Assembly: GCA_905213155.1 (NCBI GenBank)
Contig: CAJMHI010000002.1
Coordinates: 19,852 to 83,851, forward strand
From: an uncultured Acidaminococcus sp.
GTDB taxonomy: Bacteria; Bacillota; Negativicutes; Acidaminococcales; Acidaminococcaceae
Length of the DNA: 64,000 bases
Reading direction: 5' to 3'
A program made the position numbers and the translations under genes. Under the pieces are notes generated by a model, which was given only the letters and a program-made list of their open reading frames with translations, ran no database searches and had not been told where the DNA came from. Below are positions 1 through 8,992 of the stretch, one piece after another. Each line of letters opens with the position of its first letter. Position 1 is the first letter of the stretch.

Positions 1-320
1 CTATTGCCCGTGCGATATTAAAAAATCCCCGCATCTTGATTCTGGACGAAGCGACGTCTGCCCTGGATACAGAAAGTGAACGGATTGTGCAGGAAGCACT
101 GGACCGTTTGATGGTAGGACGGACTTCCTTTGTGATTGCTCACCGCCTTTCCACCATTCAAAATGCCAGTAACATTCTGGTCCTGGATCATGGGGAAATT
201 GTGGAATCTGGAACCCATGAAGAGTTGATGCGGAAACATGGGCTGTATGCCCATCTTCATGACATCCAATTCCGGGAGAACGAAGAGAAAAAGGAAGAAA
301 AGATGTTGGAAGAACGCTAA
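1..320 (+). CDS. msbA: MsbA-type lipid A/ABC transporter, C-terminal part (5' truncated by window edge)
   Basis: Only the last ~106 codons of an ABC exporter lie in the window; the frame is open from base 3 and runs off the left edge. The visible part is the end of the nucleotide-binding domain: the Walker B/D-loop stretch [11 protein letters not shown], then the H-loop IAHRLSTI, then a charged, lysine/glutamate-rich tail. The position directly upstream of Kdo/lipid A genes suggests MsbA, which flips lipid A-core across the inner membrane at the expense of ATP. The transmembrane half is not visible, so assignment to MsbA rather than another half-transporter is by context. The next gene starts 18 nt downstream, consistent with one operon. 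Confidence 0.8.
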   Translation, partial: IARAILKNPRILILDEATSALDTESERIVQEALDRLMVGRTSFVIAHRLSTIQNASNILVLDHGEIVESGTHEELMRKHGLYAHLHDIQFRENEEKKEEKMLEER

Positions 321-338
321 GGAAAGCGAGGTCAAAGC

Positions 339-2870
339 ATGTATTATATTTATAATTTCTTGGCCTGCTTTCTGTTTATCGTAGGGATTTTACCCTATTT
401 TACGGTACGCTATTTCCGTGAAAAGGGATTCCCTCGCCGGTTCAGACAGAGCCTGGGATTTTTGCGGGAGGAAGAAATTGCAAACGTAGCCCATAAAAAT
501 TGCATTTGGATCCATGGGGCTTCCGTAGGGGAAATTGTGGCCACAAGCCCCCTGGTTAAAGAAATCCGCAAGGCTATGCCGGAAGCAAAAATCCTGGTGT
601 CTGCGGTGACCACCGGTGGTTACAACATGGCACACCAGATTATTCCGGAAGCCGATGCCATCATCTATTTCCCGTTGGATCTTCCGTTTGTTTCCGAGTC
701 TTTTGTAAAACGGATTATGCCCCGGATTTTTATGCCGGTAGAAACGGAATTGTGGCCAAATTTCCTGCGGGCAATTAAACTGCGGCGTATTCCTGTTATG
801 ATGGTGAATGGTCGAATTTCTGACAAATCCGTGAAAAGCTACCGCTATTTGTTTGGCATATTGGCGGACATGATGGGGAGTGTCAGCCGTTTTTGTATGC
901 AGTCCTCTATTGACGCTGCCTATATTGAGCATCTTGGCGCAGAAAAACGGCGTATCTTTGTAACCGGGAACACGAAATTTGATCAGACCTATGCGGAAGT
1001 GACACCGGAAGATTTAAAACAGTATCGGGAAGAATTGGGACTGGGAGATGACTATCCTGTCCTTGTAGCGGGAAGTACCCATCCTACAGAAGAAGAGACG
1101 TTATTTCAAAGCTTTCAGGTAATAAAGAAAGAATTTCCCAAGGCCCGCATTATCATTGCGCCTCGTAAACCTGGCCGTGTTCAGGAAATTGGCCGCTTGG
1201 CGGGGCAATATGGCTTAAGCATGGGATTGCGCTCCGAACTAAAAGGGATGAGCAACCCGCGTCCCCGCTATGATGTTGTACTGATTGATACCATTGGGGA
1301 ACTGGGACGGATTTATGCAGTGGGCGATGCTGTCTTTGTAGGTGGCAGCCTGATTCGTCACGGCGGGCATAATGTGCTGGAACCGGCAGCGCATGCCAAA
1401 CCCATTGTGGTAGGCCCCAGCATGAATAACTTCAAGGATTCTTTTGCCTTGCTTCACAAAGCAGGTGCCTGTATCCAAATCAAAGATGGGAAAGAGCTGA
1501 CAAATGTTTTCTTGAAAATTTTTAGAGACGATGCACTCCGCCAGAAAATGGGTGATGCTGCCCTGCAGGTGATTAAGGAAAATCGGGGCGCTGCTGTCCG
1601 TACCATAGGCTATCTTCAGGAACTGCTCCAGCTGACGGCAACGGAAAGCATGGTGAACACCCATTATCGGATTAATACCCGGAATATCAATGATGAAGTG
1701 AGCCCCAAAATGCGGCCTACGGATGCGGTGACACAATATTTAATCCAGCTGTCCCATGGAGAAGATAACGGCATTTTGGATTGGTGTGTATTGGCGTTTC
1801 TCCGAGGACTATCCGTTCTCTATGAAGCAGGCGTATGGCTGAAACTTTCTGGCTACCATTTCGGGATTCTGCCCCGGACCCAATTAAACTGCTGCGTTAT
1901 CAGCATCGGTAATATTACGGTAGGGGGAACGGGGAAAACCCCAACGGCCCAAAAGGTGGCCCTGATGATCAAAGAAATGGGCTATCGCGTCGTGATCTTA
2001 AACCGGGGGTATCGCTCTCACTGGGAAGAACGCATCGGAGTCGTTTCCGATGGCAAAAAAATTTTTATGACTGCCTATGAAGCCGGCGATGAAGCCTTTT
2101 TGATGGCGAAACAGCTGCCGGGGATTCCCGTGGTCATAGGTAAGGAACGTGCCATTACAGGCCAGTTTGCTGTAGACAAATTCCAGGCAGAGGTCTTAAT
2201 CCTGGATGATGGGTACCAGCACTGGCAGCTGAAACGGGACTTGGATGTGGTGCTGGTTGATACCCTGAATATGTTTGGTAACGGGCGTATTCTGCCCCGG
2301 GGTACGCTGCGGGAACCTTTGAAAAATCTCAGCCGGGCAGGGCTCTTCCTTTTGACTAAGTGTGATCAAAGCTCTCCGATTTCCCGGGCGACACTTTGCG
2401 ATACCCTGCACAAGTACGCACCGGATGCACCGATTGTGGAAAGTATTCATAAGCCACGTGCGTATGTGGAAATTGCAGACTGGTATAAAAACGATCTGAC
2501 GAAAACGCTGTCGCTGGATGCCCTCTCTGGGCAGCAAGCTATGGTCTTTTCTGCCATCGGCAATCCGTCCAGTTTTGAGCAAACCCTAGCTGCTTCTGGG
2601 CTAAATATTGTGGAAGCGATTCGCTATCCGGATCATCATGATTATGGTATGGTGGAAATGCAGTACATTATGGATCGTGCTGTTAAACGGGGGGTTAAAG
2701 CCCTGGTTACAACGGGGAAAGATGCGGTAAAAATTCCTACGGAGTTTATTTATCTCCATCGGGATGTACCTTTGTATATTTTGGATATGGAAATCCAGAT
2801 TACTAGCGGCGATAAAGCATTTGCTGAGAGTATCAGAAGTGCCATACAAAAGGAGCAACAAAAGAAATGA
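339..2870 (+). CDS. waaA-lpxK: Kdo transferase fused to tetraacyldisaccharide 4'-kinase (WaaA-LpxK fusion)
   Basis: An 843-aa protein joins two lipid A enzymes usually encoded separately. Residues ~1-430 are a Kdo transferase (WaaA/KdtA, GT-B fold): an N-terminal membrane anchor, the WIHGASVGE motif near residue 65, AGSTHPTEEE and the C-terminal GGHNVLEPAAHAKP signature. After a linker of ~40-50 residues, residues ~490-843 are LpxK: a P-loop in GNITVGGTGKTPT near residue 530, ILDDGYQHW, and LPRGTLREP. WaaA adds Kdo to lipid IV-A and LpxK makes lipid IV-A by 4'-phosphorylation, so the fusion couples consecutive steps at the inner face of the cytoplasmic membrane. No stop or frame change separates the halves. 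The stop overlaps the kdsB start (ATGA). Confidence 0.93.
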   Translation: MYYIYNFLACFLFIVGILPYFTVRYFREKGFPRRFRQSLGFLREEEIANVAHKNCIWIHGASVGEIVATSPLVKEIRKAMPEAKILVSAVTTGGYNMAHQIIPEADAIIYFPLDLPFVSESFVKRIMPRIFMPVETELWPNFLRAIKLRRIPVMMVNGRISDKSVKSYRYLFGILADMMGSVSRFCMQSSIDAAYIEHLGAEKRRIFVTGNTKFDQTYAEVTPEDLKQYREELGLGDDYPVLVAGSTHPTEEETLFQSFQVIKKEFPKARIIIAPRKPGRVQEIGRLAGQYGLSMGLRSELKGMSNPRPRYDVVLIDTIGELGRIYAVGDAVFVGGSLIRHGGHNVLEPAAHAKPIVVGPSMNNFKDSFALLHKAGACIQIKDGKELTNVFLKIFRDDALRQKMGDAALQVIKENRGAAVRTIGYLQELLQLTATESMVNTHYRINTRNINDEVSPKMRPTDAVTQYLIQLSHGEDNGILDWCVLAFLRGLSVLYEAGVWLKLSGYHFGILPRTQLNCCVISIGNITVGGTGKTPTAQKVALMIKEMGYRVVILNRGYRSHWEERIGVVSDGKKIFMTAYEAGDEAFLMAKQLPGIPVVIGKERAITGQFAVDKFQAEVLILDDGYQHWQLKRDLDVVLVDTLNMFGNGRILPRGTLREPLKNLSRAGLFLLTKCDQSSPISRATLCDTLHKYAPDAPIVESIHKPRAYVEIADWYKNDLTKTLSLDALSGQQAMVFSAIGNPSSFEQTLAASGLNIVEAIRYPDHHDYGMVEMQYIMDRAVKRGVKALVTTGKDAVKIPTEFIYLHRDVPLYILDMEIQITSGDKAFAESIRSAIQKEQQKK

Positions 2871-3631
2871 AAGTATTATGTGTGATTCCTGCTCGTTATG
2901 GGTCTACCCGTCTGCCTGGCAAACCCCTTAAAATGATTCAGGGCAAAACTGTTATCCAACGGGTTTATGAACGCGCAGCCCTTGCCCGCATTCCCAGTGA
3001 GGTTGTGGTTGCTACCGACGATACTCGAATTGTCGAGTGCGTGGAGGGTTTTGGTGGCAAAGCGATTATGACCAGCCCGGACCACCCTAGTGGAACGGAT
3101 CGTTTGGCGGAAGCTACGCTTTCTTATGACGATATGGACGTGATTATCAATGTCCAAGGGGATGAACCTATGATTCCCCCACAAGTGATTGATGACCTGG
3201 CCCAGGCGTTTGCCAATGACCCAGAACTGGAAATGGCAACAATGAAAACAGAAATGCAGCCGGAAGATTATAACAATCCTAACGCCGTCAAAGTGGTGAC
3301 GGATCAGAATGGATATGCTTTGTATTTCTCCCGCAGCCTGATCCCATATCCGCGTAACCAGGTCCCGGAGGTAAAGGTCTATAAGCATATTGGCATCTAT
3401 GCCTATAAGCGGGATTATCTGCTGAAATTTGCTGCACTTTTGCCTACGCCATTGGAACAGGTGGAAGGCTTGGAACAGCTGCGGGCATTGGAGAATGGGA
3501 CGAAAATCAAAGTGCTGACTACGGATTTCCAGGGCGTAGGCATTGATACCCAGGCCGATTTGGACCGTGCCAATGCAATCTTTGCCCAGCAGGAAGCAGA
3601 AGAAGCTGGAAAGACAGGGGGACAAGCGTGA
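2867..3631 (+). CDS. kdsB: 3-deoxy-manno-octulosonate cytidylyltransferase (CMP-Kdo synthetase)
   Basis: KdsB activates Kdo with CTP to CMP-Kdo, the donor for the WaaA domain encoded just upstream. The 254-aa length is normal for the family. Visible hallmarks are the N-terminal nucleotide-binding stretch [32 protein letters not shown] near residue 70, [10 protein letters not shown] near residue 95, and the late segment [15 protein letters not shown]. It starts 4 nt inside the preceding gene and its TGA overlaps the GTG of kdsA, so translation is probably coupled through the operon. Confidence 0.96.
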   Translation: MKVLCVIPARYGSTRLPGKPLKMIQGKTVIQRVYERAALARIPSEVVVATDDTRIVECVEGFGGKAIMTSPDHPSGTDRLAEATLSYDDMDVIINVQGDEPMIPPQVIDDLAQAFANDPELEMATMKTEMQPEDYNNPNAVKVVTDQNGYALYFSRSLIPYPRNQVPEVKVYKHIGIYAYKRDYLLKFAALLPTPLEQVEGLEQLRALENGTKIKVLTTDFQGVGIDTQADLDRANAIFAQQEAEEAGKTGGQA

Positions 3632-4455
3632 ATATGCAAACCGTAACCATTGGAAATTACCAGGTGGGACAGGGACATCCCTTGCTGATTATGGCAGGTC
3701 CCTGTGTGTTGGAAGGCTATGACAGAAGCCTGATGATTGGAAAACGGGCTAAGGCGATTTGCGGAAAATTGGGATTGCCGTATGTATTTAAAGCTTCTTT
3801 TGATAAAGCAAACCGCTCAGCTCTCACCAGCTTTCGAGGCCCTGGCCTGGAAGAAGGACTTAAGATCCTTGCCCAGATAAAAAAAGAGCTGCAGGTGCCA
3901 ATTATCAGTGACGTACACGAAACCTGGCAGGTTGAAAAAGCTGCAGAAGTATTGGATATTGTTCAGATCCCAGCCTTTTTGTGCCGACAAACCGATCTTT
4001 TGGTGGCAGCTGCGCATACTGGAAAAGTGGTTAATGTAAAAAAAGGACAATTCTTGGCACCTTGGGATATGCAGAATGTGGTCAATAAACTTACAGGCAG
4101 CGGCTGCAGGCAGATCATGCTGACAGAACGTGGCGCTAGTTTCGGGTATAATAACTTAGTAGTGGACATGCGCAGCTTCCCCATTATGCGGAATATGGGA
4201 TTCCCGGTGATTATGGATGTGACCCATTCCGTGCAGATTCCTGGCGGACAAGGTACAAAAAGCGGTGGGCAGAGCCAGTTTGCTCCCTGCATGGCACGGG
4301 CTGCGGCTGCTGCCGGTGTGGACGGTCTCTTTTTAGAGGTGCATGATAATCCTGCGGAAGCTTTGTCCGACGGACCGAATATGATTGCGCTGGATGATTT
4401 GGAAAGAGTTTTGTCCGATGCCAAAGCCATTGACAAGATTGTCCGGGGGGCGTGA
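3628..4455 (+). CDS. kdsA: 3-deoxy-8-phosphooctulonate synthase (Kdo8P synthase)
   Basis: KdsA condenses phosphoenolpyruvate with arabinose 5-phosphate to give Kdo 8-phosphate. The protein is 275 aa, normal for the family. Recognisable motifs are MAGPCVLEG at the N-terminus, [16 protein letters not shown] [12 protein letters not shown] near residue 55, [12 protein letters not shown] near residue 140, [18 protein letters not shown] and [11 protein letters not shown]. The chosen start is a GTG overlapping the kdsB stop; an ATG two codons later is also possible. It is followed by its substrate-producing enzyme kdsD, so the whole Kdo supply line is in order in the operon. Confidence 0.96.
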   Translation: MNMQTVTIGNYQVGQGHPLLIMAGPCVLEGYDRSLMIGKRAKAICGKLGLPYVFKASFDKANRSALTSFRGPGLEEGLKILAQIKKELQVPIISDVHETWQVEKAAEVLDIVQIPAFLCRQTDLLVAAAHTGKVVNVKKGQFLAPWDMQNVVNKLTGSGCRQIMLTERGASFGYNNLVVDMRSFPIMRNMGFPVIMDVTHSVQIPGGQGTKSGGQSQFAPCMARAAAAAGVDGLFLEVHDNPAEALSDGPNMIALDDLERVLSDAKAIDKIVRGA

Positions 4456-4459
4456 GACG

Positions 4460-5425
4460 ATGCTGGAGGAAGCTAAAAAAGCACTGAAAATCGAAGCCGA
4501 TGCCATTTTGGCCCTGATTCCCCGTGTCGATGAACACTTTGCAGCAGCGCTATCCATGATACAGCAGTGCAAAGGGCGGACTATCGTAACAGGTATGGGT
4601 AAGAGCGGTATAATCGGGCGAAAGATTGCAGCGACCTTAGCCAGTACTGGTACGCCTTCTTTTTTCCTTCACCCGGCAGAGGCAATCCATGGGGACTTAG
4701 GAATGGTTACCGAGGGCGATGTGGTGCTGGCCTTGTCCAATAGCGGGGAAACAAGAGAAGTCTTAAATATTCTGCCCTCCATTCGCAGGATTGGGGCAAA
4801 ATTGATTGCCATGGTGGGACATCCAGATTCCACGCTGGCAAAAAACGCAGATATTGTTTTAAATGTTGGCGTGAAACAAGAAGCCTGCCCGTTAGGGCTC
4901 GCACCTACCAGCTCCACCACGGCAGCCTTGGCCTTTGGAGATGCCCTTGCCATGGAACTATTAAGCGCCCGGCATTTTACCCCGGAAAAATTTGCTATTT
5001 TCCATCCTGGCGGCAGCCTGGGCAAACAGTTACTTTTAACTGTTGATGATATCATGCACAAAGATACGGAAAATCCTCTGGTTCATGCCGATGTGACCGT
5101 AAAAGATGCACTGTTTGTAATTACCGATAAAGGGGTGGGGGCAGTGTCTGTTGTGGATGCACAAAATCACCTTTTAGGTCTTTTAACCGATGGGGATATC
5201 CGTCGGGGGATTGCAAAAAATCTGGATTGCCTCAATCGTCCAGTAGCGGAAATGATGACAAAGCATCCCAAGACGATCGCACGGCATAAACTTGCTGCGG
5301 AAGCGCTGCATTTGATGGAATCCAATAAACCACGTCCCATTACGGTGTTGCCCGTGCTGGATACAGATGGAACCGTAGTGGGACTCTTGCATATTACCGA
5401 TCTGGTGCATCAGGGAGTGGTATGA
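4460..5425 (+). CDS. kdsD: arabinose-5-phosphate isomerase (SIS + two CBS domains)
   Basis: KdsD converts ribulose 5-phosphate to arabinose 5-phosphate for KdsA. The 321-aa protein has an N-terminal SIS sugar-isomerase domain (TGMGKSGIIGRKIAATL, ALSNSGET, LGLAPTSSTTAALAFGDAL) and a C-terminal pair of CBS domains starting near residue 195 (VDDIMHK; GLLTDGDIRRG). The open frame extends 25 codons further upstream into kdsA. I chose the ATG at 4460 because it follows a G-rich Shine-Dalgarno sequence, leaves a 4-nt gap to kdsA, and begins the conserved protein. The stop overlaps kdsC. Confidence 0.95.
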   Translation: MLEEAKKALKIEADAILALIPRVDEHFAAALSMIQQCKGRTIVTGMGKSGIIGRKIAATLASTGTPSFFLHPAEAIHGDLGMVTEGDVVLALSNSGETREVLNILPSIRRIGAKLIAMVGHPDSTLAKNADIVLNVGVKQEACPLGLAPTSSTTAALAFGDALAMELLSARHFTPEKFAIFHPGGSLGKQLLLTVDDIMHKDTENPLVHADVTVKDALFVITDKGVGAVSVVDAQNHLLGLLTDGDIRRGIAKNLDCLNRPVAEMMTKHPKTIARHKLAAEALHLMESNKPRPITVLPVLDTDGTVVGLLHITDLVHQGVV

Positions 5426-5967
5426 TGGTAAGCCAGGAACAATTGGCAAAAATTCAGCTTTTAGGGCTGGATGTGGATGGTGTTTTGACCGATGGCAGCA
5501 TCATTATCGGGCAGGACGGGGAACTGAGCAAACACTTTGATGCCCGGGATGGCATGGGGATTAGTCTTGCCCTTCGCCACGGGATTCAGATTGCCCTGAT
5601 TACTGGCAGACATAGTGAGATTGTGCTGCACCGTGCTATGGAATTAGGGATTAGTTCCGTATATGAAAATGTCACTGATAAAGCGGCAGTTCTCGTAAAG
5701 GCTGCTCGTGAGCTGGGCGTTTCTTTAGAGGCAACCGCTTTTATGGGAGATGACCTCAATGATCTACCGGCCTTTGGACAGGCAGCTCTTTCCTTTGCCC
5801 CGGCAGATGCAGCCGAAGAAGTGCGAAACCGGGCAAAGTATACGGCTAGTGCCAGCGGAGGACACGGGGCTGTACGGGAAGTCATTGAAGCCATTTTAAA
5901 AGCCAAAGGCCTTTGGCAGTCCATTGTAGAAAGCTATGAACAAAAAGGACAGGGAGACCGACAATAA
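5422..5967 (+). CDS. kdsC: Kdo 8-phosphate phosphatase (HAD superfamily)
   Basis: KdsC hydrolyses Kdo 8-phosphate to free Kdo before CMP activation. At 181 aa it is a typical small, cap-less HAD phosphatase. The catalytic loop GLDVDGVLTDG carries the two nucleophile-region aspartates near residues 13-15, LITGRHSEIV is motif II, and FMGDDLNDLPAF is the C-terminal metal-binding motif. It starts by overlapping the kdsD stop and its own stop overlaps the following acyltransferase start by 1 nt. Two adjacent ATG codons (5422 and 5425) are both usable. Confidence 0.94.
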   Translation: MMVSQEQLAKIQLLGLDVDGVLTDGSIIIGQDGELSKHFDARDGMGISLALRHGIQIALITGRHSEIVLHRAMELGISSVYENVTDKAAVLVKAARELGVSLEATAFMGDDLNDLPAFGQAALSFAPADAAEEVRNRAKYTASASGGHGAVREVIEAILKAKGLWQSIVESYEQKGQGDRQ

Positions 5968-6836
5968 TGCTCTATGGATTTTTGAAGGGGATCAGTTGGG
6001 TTCTCTCCCACCTGCCCTACAAATTCGTAGTGCAGCTGGGGCGGAATTGTGGTAAACTATATTGGCGTATTGCAAAAAAACAACGCATCCGGGGAGAAGA
6101 GACAATCCGGGAACGCATGGGGGTAACACCCCAGCAGGCGCGGGCTATTATTTACCGACTGTTTTTAAACCTGGGTATGAGCGCTATGGAAATGTTCTAC
6201 ATGCCGGCGCTAAACCGGGATAATATTCGCGGCCTGGTAAGTTTTGACCGACCGGATATTTTGTGGGAAGCTTTGGCACAAAAACGTGGCGTAGTCATGC
6301 TGGCCTGTCATATGGACAATTGGGAATGGCTGGGGGCAGCGCTGGCGCTTAACGGGTTTCCCCTTAGCGCTGTGGAAAAACCGCAGCCTAATCCCGTATA
6401 CAGCGATTTTATGAATGAATTGCGCCGGGGCGTGGGACAGGAAATTTTTGCCCGTGGCACCAATGAAATCCTGGGATGCGCCAGGGCCATGCGCAAAGGC
6501 CGCATGCTGGGCCTGATTGCTGATCAGGATGGCGGGCCTGGCGGGATTTTCGTCCCGTTTTTCGGAAAAATGGCTTCTACGCCGGAGGGACCGGCTTATT
6601 TTGCCAGGAAATTCCAAGCACCTATCGTTCCCATTTTTATTGTACGTAAGCCCAGGGGATATGGGCATCAAGTTTTTGTTAAAGACCCTATTTATTACGA
6701 AGATACCGGTGACCGGAAGAAAGATGATTACCGGGTGACCTTAAAAATGACGCAGGAAGTGGAGAAAATCATCCGGCAGTATCCCGATAATTGGATCTGG
6801 TTTCAGCATCGTTGGAATACGCCCTGGAAGGGATAA
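5967..6836 (+). CDS. lipid A late acyltransferase (LpxL/HtrB family)
   Basis: A 289-aa protein of the lysophospholipid/lipid A acyltransferase family, which adds secondary acyl chains to Kdo2-lipid A on the inner membrane. It has an N-terminal hydrophobic segment, and ACHMDNWEW near residue 113 provides the catalytic H-x4-E/D motif. GLIADQDGG near residue 185 and FVPFFGKMASTPEGPA are also typical. The end IWFQHRWNT is the usual C-terminal signature of this family. Being the only such gene in this operon, it may do the work of both LpxL and LpxM, or the second enzyme is encoded elsewhere. Symbol withheld because acyl specificity cannot be read from sequence. Confidence 0.9.
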   Translation: MLYGFLKGISWVLSHLPYKFVVQLGRNCGKLYWRIAKKQRIRGEETIRERMGVTPQQARAIIYRLFLNLGMSAMEMFYMPALNRDNIRGLVSFDRPDILWEALAQKRGVVMLACHMDNWEWLGAALALNGFPLSAVEKPQPNPVYSDFMNELRRGVGQEIFARGTNEILGCARAMRKGRMLGLIADQDGGPGGIFVPFFGKMASTPEGPAYFARKFQAPIVPIFIVRKPRGYGHQVFVKDPIYYEDTGDRKKDDYRVTLKMTQEVEKIIRQYPDNWIWFQHRWNTPWKG

Positions 6837-6851
6837 AGAAAGGACGCCTTT

Positions 6852-7409
6852 ATGCACGCACAAAAACCACAGAAAAAAGCTATCTTGGTTGCTGCGGCTG
6901 CCGTGCTGCTTATGGCCGGCGTCATTGGCTGGCTGCTGAGCAGTAAACCTACGGATGCGCCTGTGCAGGAAGTCAAAGAAGGAACCATGCAGCAGGTCAA
7001 TAATTCCACCATCCAGGAAGTAAAGAATGGGAAAAAAGTCTGGGAACTGACCGTGGAATCCATGCTTTATGACAGAAAAAAACAAATTGACCATATGAAG
7101 GGCATAAAAGGTACGTTTTACCAGGATGATGGCCGGACGATGACGGTAACCGCAGATGAAGGAGAAGTCCATGTGGATACCAAAAGTGTGGTGCTGACCA
7201 AAAATCCCAAGGGGATCACCAGTGATGATGGAGAAGTTACCGCCGATAAAATTACCTGGCTGAATGATAAGCAACTCGTGCTGGCAGAGGGCAACGCCCA
7301 TCTCCGGAAAGGGGACGTAAAAGCCACTGCCTATAAAGCCACGTTTAATGTGGCCATGGATCATGCGACCTTGGAAAAAGATGCCTACGTACAGAAGGGA
7401 GAATTTTAA
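6852..7409 (+). CDS. lptC: LPS export ABC transporter periplasmic protein LptC
   Basis: A 185-aa bitopic protein: one N-terminal membrane helix (about residues 10-30, alanine/valine/leucine-rich) and a periplasmic beta-jellyroll domain of the LptC family from ~residue 60. Motifs such as WELTVESMLYDRKK, MTVTADEGEVHVDTKSVVL and LRKGDVKATAYKATFN resemble the repeated strands of LptC/LptA. LptC receives LPS from the LptBFG pump and hands it to LptA, which is encoded immediately downstream with a 1-nt overlap. Sequence identity within this family is always low, so the context is an important part of the call. Confidence 0.85.
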   Translation: MHAQKPQKKAILVAAAAVLLMAGVIGWLLSSKPTDAPVQEVKEGTMQQVNNSTIQEVKNGKKVWELTVESMLYDRKKQIDHMKGIKGTFYQDDGRTMTVTADEGEVHVDTKSVVLTKNPKGITSDDGEVTADKITWLNDKQLVLAEGNAHLRKGDVKATAYKATFNVAMDHATLEKDAYVQKGEF

Positions 7410-8260
7410 TGCTGAAATTCAAAAAAATTGCGATGCTGGGGATCCTGGCAGGCCTTCTGTCCGTATCCACGGCTTGCTTTGCAGCCAATTCTATTTCTGC
7501 GGATAAAGTGGACTATGATTTCCGTACCGGACAAGCGACTGCTACTGGCAATGTGAAAATTCGCCACGATAAGGGGACGGCTTCTGCGCAGGATGCGGAC
7601 TATAATACCAAAAGCGGGGAGGGCAAACTGACCGGCAGTGTGGTGGCGGATCAAGATGACGCGCATTTGACCAGCAGTGAGCTCATTCTTAAAAAAGAAG
7701 GCCACTATTTGTCCGCTGTTGGCAATGCTGTGCTGGTCAAAGCCGATAAAACTCTGCGCGCGGCCCAGGTCAACTATGACTCGGACAGCCAGTACGCAGA
7801 AACCATCGGGGACTGGGCACAGATGACCATGACAGATGGTTCCTCTATTGATTCTTCCAATATGAATTACAGCGATAAAACAGGTGTTGCCCATGCCAAT
7901 GGGAATGTGCGGCTGATTAGTCCCCCCCGCAACCTTACCGCAAGAGCGGATAATGCAGTGTATAATACCCGGGCTGATGATGGCACCATTCAACTATTTG
8001 GGCACGCTACAGCTACCCAAAATGACGACACGGTGAGCGGGGATACCCTGACCATCAAAGGGGCTGGCGGTAAAATTGCCATGGGAGAAGGCAACGTGAA
8101 AATGGTAGTTATCCCTCAGTCACAGCAGAAAACAGCGGGGGGGCCAGTTGCAGCACCTGCTGCTGCCATCGCCGGACGTTCCGTTATTCCAAAATGGATT
8201 TATAAATTCTACAATTGGCCAGGAGAACCCATGACATTGGGTAACATAGACCTGGCATAG
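7409..8260 (+). CDS. lptA: LPS transport periplasmic protein LptA (OstA-like)
   Basis: A 283-aa secreted protein with a Sec signal peptide ending at about CFA-ANS (residue 25). It then has an OstA/LptA beta-jellyroll made of repeated strand units (for example GQATATGNVKIRHDKG, GEGKLTGSVVADQDDA, LFGHATATQNDDTVSGDTL). It is longer than E. coli LptA (~185 aa), suggesting extra jellyroll turns that lengthen the periplasmic bridge. Its role is to carry LPS from LptC towards the outer-membrane LptDE translocon, which is not in this window. It overlaps lptC by 1 nt and precedes lptB by 12 nt. Confidence 0.87.
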   Translation: MLKFKKIAMLGILAGLLSVSTACFAANSISADKVDYDFRTGQATATGNVKIRHDKGTASAQDADYNTKSGEGKLTGSVVADQDDAHLTSSELILKKEGHYLSAVGNAVLVKADKTLRAAQVNYDSDSQYAETIGDWAQMTMTDGSSIDSSNMNYSDKTGVAHANGNVRLISPPRNLTARADNAVYNTRADDGTIQLFGHATATQNDDTVSGDTLTIKGAGGKIAMGEGNVKMVVIPQSQQKTAGGPVAAPAAAIAGRSVIPKWIYKFYNWPGEPMTLGNIDLA

Positions 8261-8272
8261 GGGAGAACAGGA

Positions 8273-8992
8273 TTGAAGATCAAGGCGCGGAATTTGATAA
8301 AAGAATATGATGGCCGCCGGGTGGTCAATAATGTAAGCCTGGAAGTGGAGCAAGGCACCATCGTAGGCCTTTTGGGTCCCAATGGTGCCGGTAAAACTAC
8401 GACCTTCTATATGATTGTAGGTCTGGAACACCCAGATTCCGGGTATGTTTTTTTGGATGACCAGGATGTTACTGCACTGCCCATGTATAAGCGGGCGTTA
8501 GCGGGGATTGGATACCTTCCCCAGGAAGCGTCGATTTTTCGCAAACTGACTGTGGAAGACAATATCATGGCTATCCTGGAACAGGTAGAACCGGATCACG
8601 GAAAACGTATCGAAAAGATGAACGCCCTGATTGAAGAATTCCGGATTGACCATATCCGCAAAAGTAAAGGGAGCGCACTGTCTGGTGGAGAACGCCGGCG
8701 AGTAGAGATTGCCCGAGCACTGGCAACCGATCCTGGCTTTATTTTGTTGGACGAACCCTTTGCCGGTATTGATCCCCTGGCAGTGGCCGATATACAGGTG
8801 ATGGTGGCTCATTTGGCAAATCGGGGAATCGGTGTTTTAATTACGGACCATAATGTGCGGGAAACCCTGAGCATTGTGAACCGGGCTTATATTTTAAACT
8901 CTGGAAAAATTTTAGTAGAAGGGACCAATGCCCAAGTGGCAGAAGATCCTGTGGCCAGAAAATTTTATCTGGGTGAAAACTTTAGGATGTGA
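8273..8992 (+). CDS. lptB: LPS export ABC transporter ATPase LptB
   Basis: A 239-aa ABC ATPase of the LptB family, powering LPS extraction together with the LptF/G permease encoded next. Walker [17 protein letters not shown] lies near residue 36, the Q-loop region is [12 protein letters not shown], the signature is [15 protein letters not shown], Walker B is [16 protein letters not shown] and the H-loop is [24 protein letters not shown] and DHNVRETL are particularly characteristic of LptB. Translation starts with TTG at 8273, 12 nt after lptA, with a purine-rich sequence ahead of it. The stop overlaps the GTG of the permease. Confidence 0.96.
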   Translation: MKIKARNLIKEYDGRRVVNNVSLEVEQGTIVGLLGPNGAGKTTTFYMIVGLEHPDSGYVFLDDQDVTALPMYKRALAGIGYLPQEASIFRKLTVEDNIMAILEQVEPDHGKRIEKMNALIEEFRIDHIRKSKGSALSGGERRRVEIARALATDPGFILLDEPFAGIDPLAVADIQVMVAHLANRGIGVLITDHNVRETLSIVNRAYILNSGKILVEGTNAQVAEDPVARKFYLGENFRM

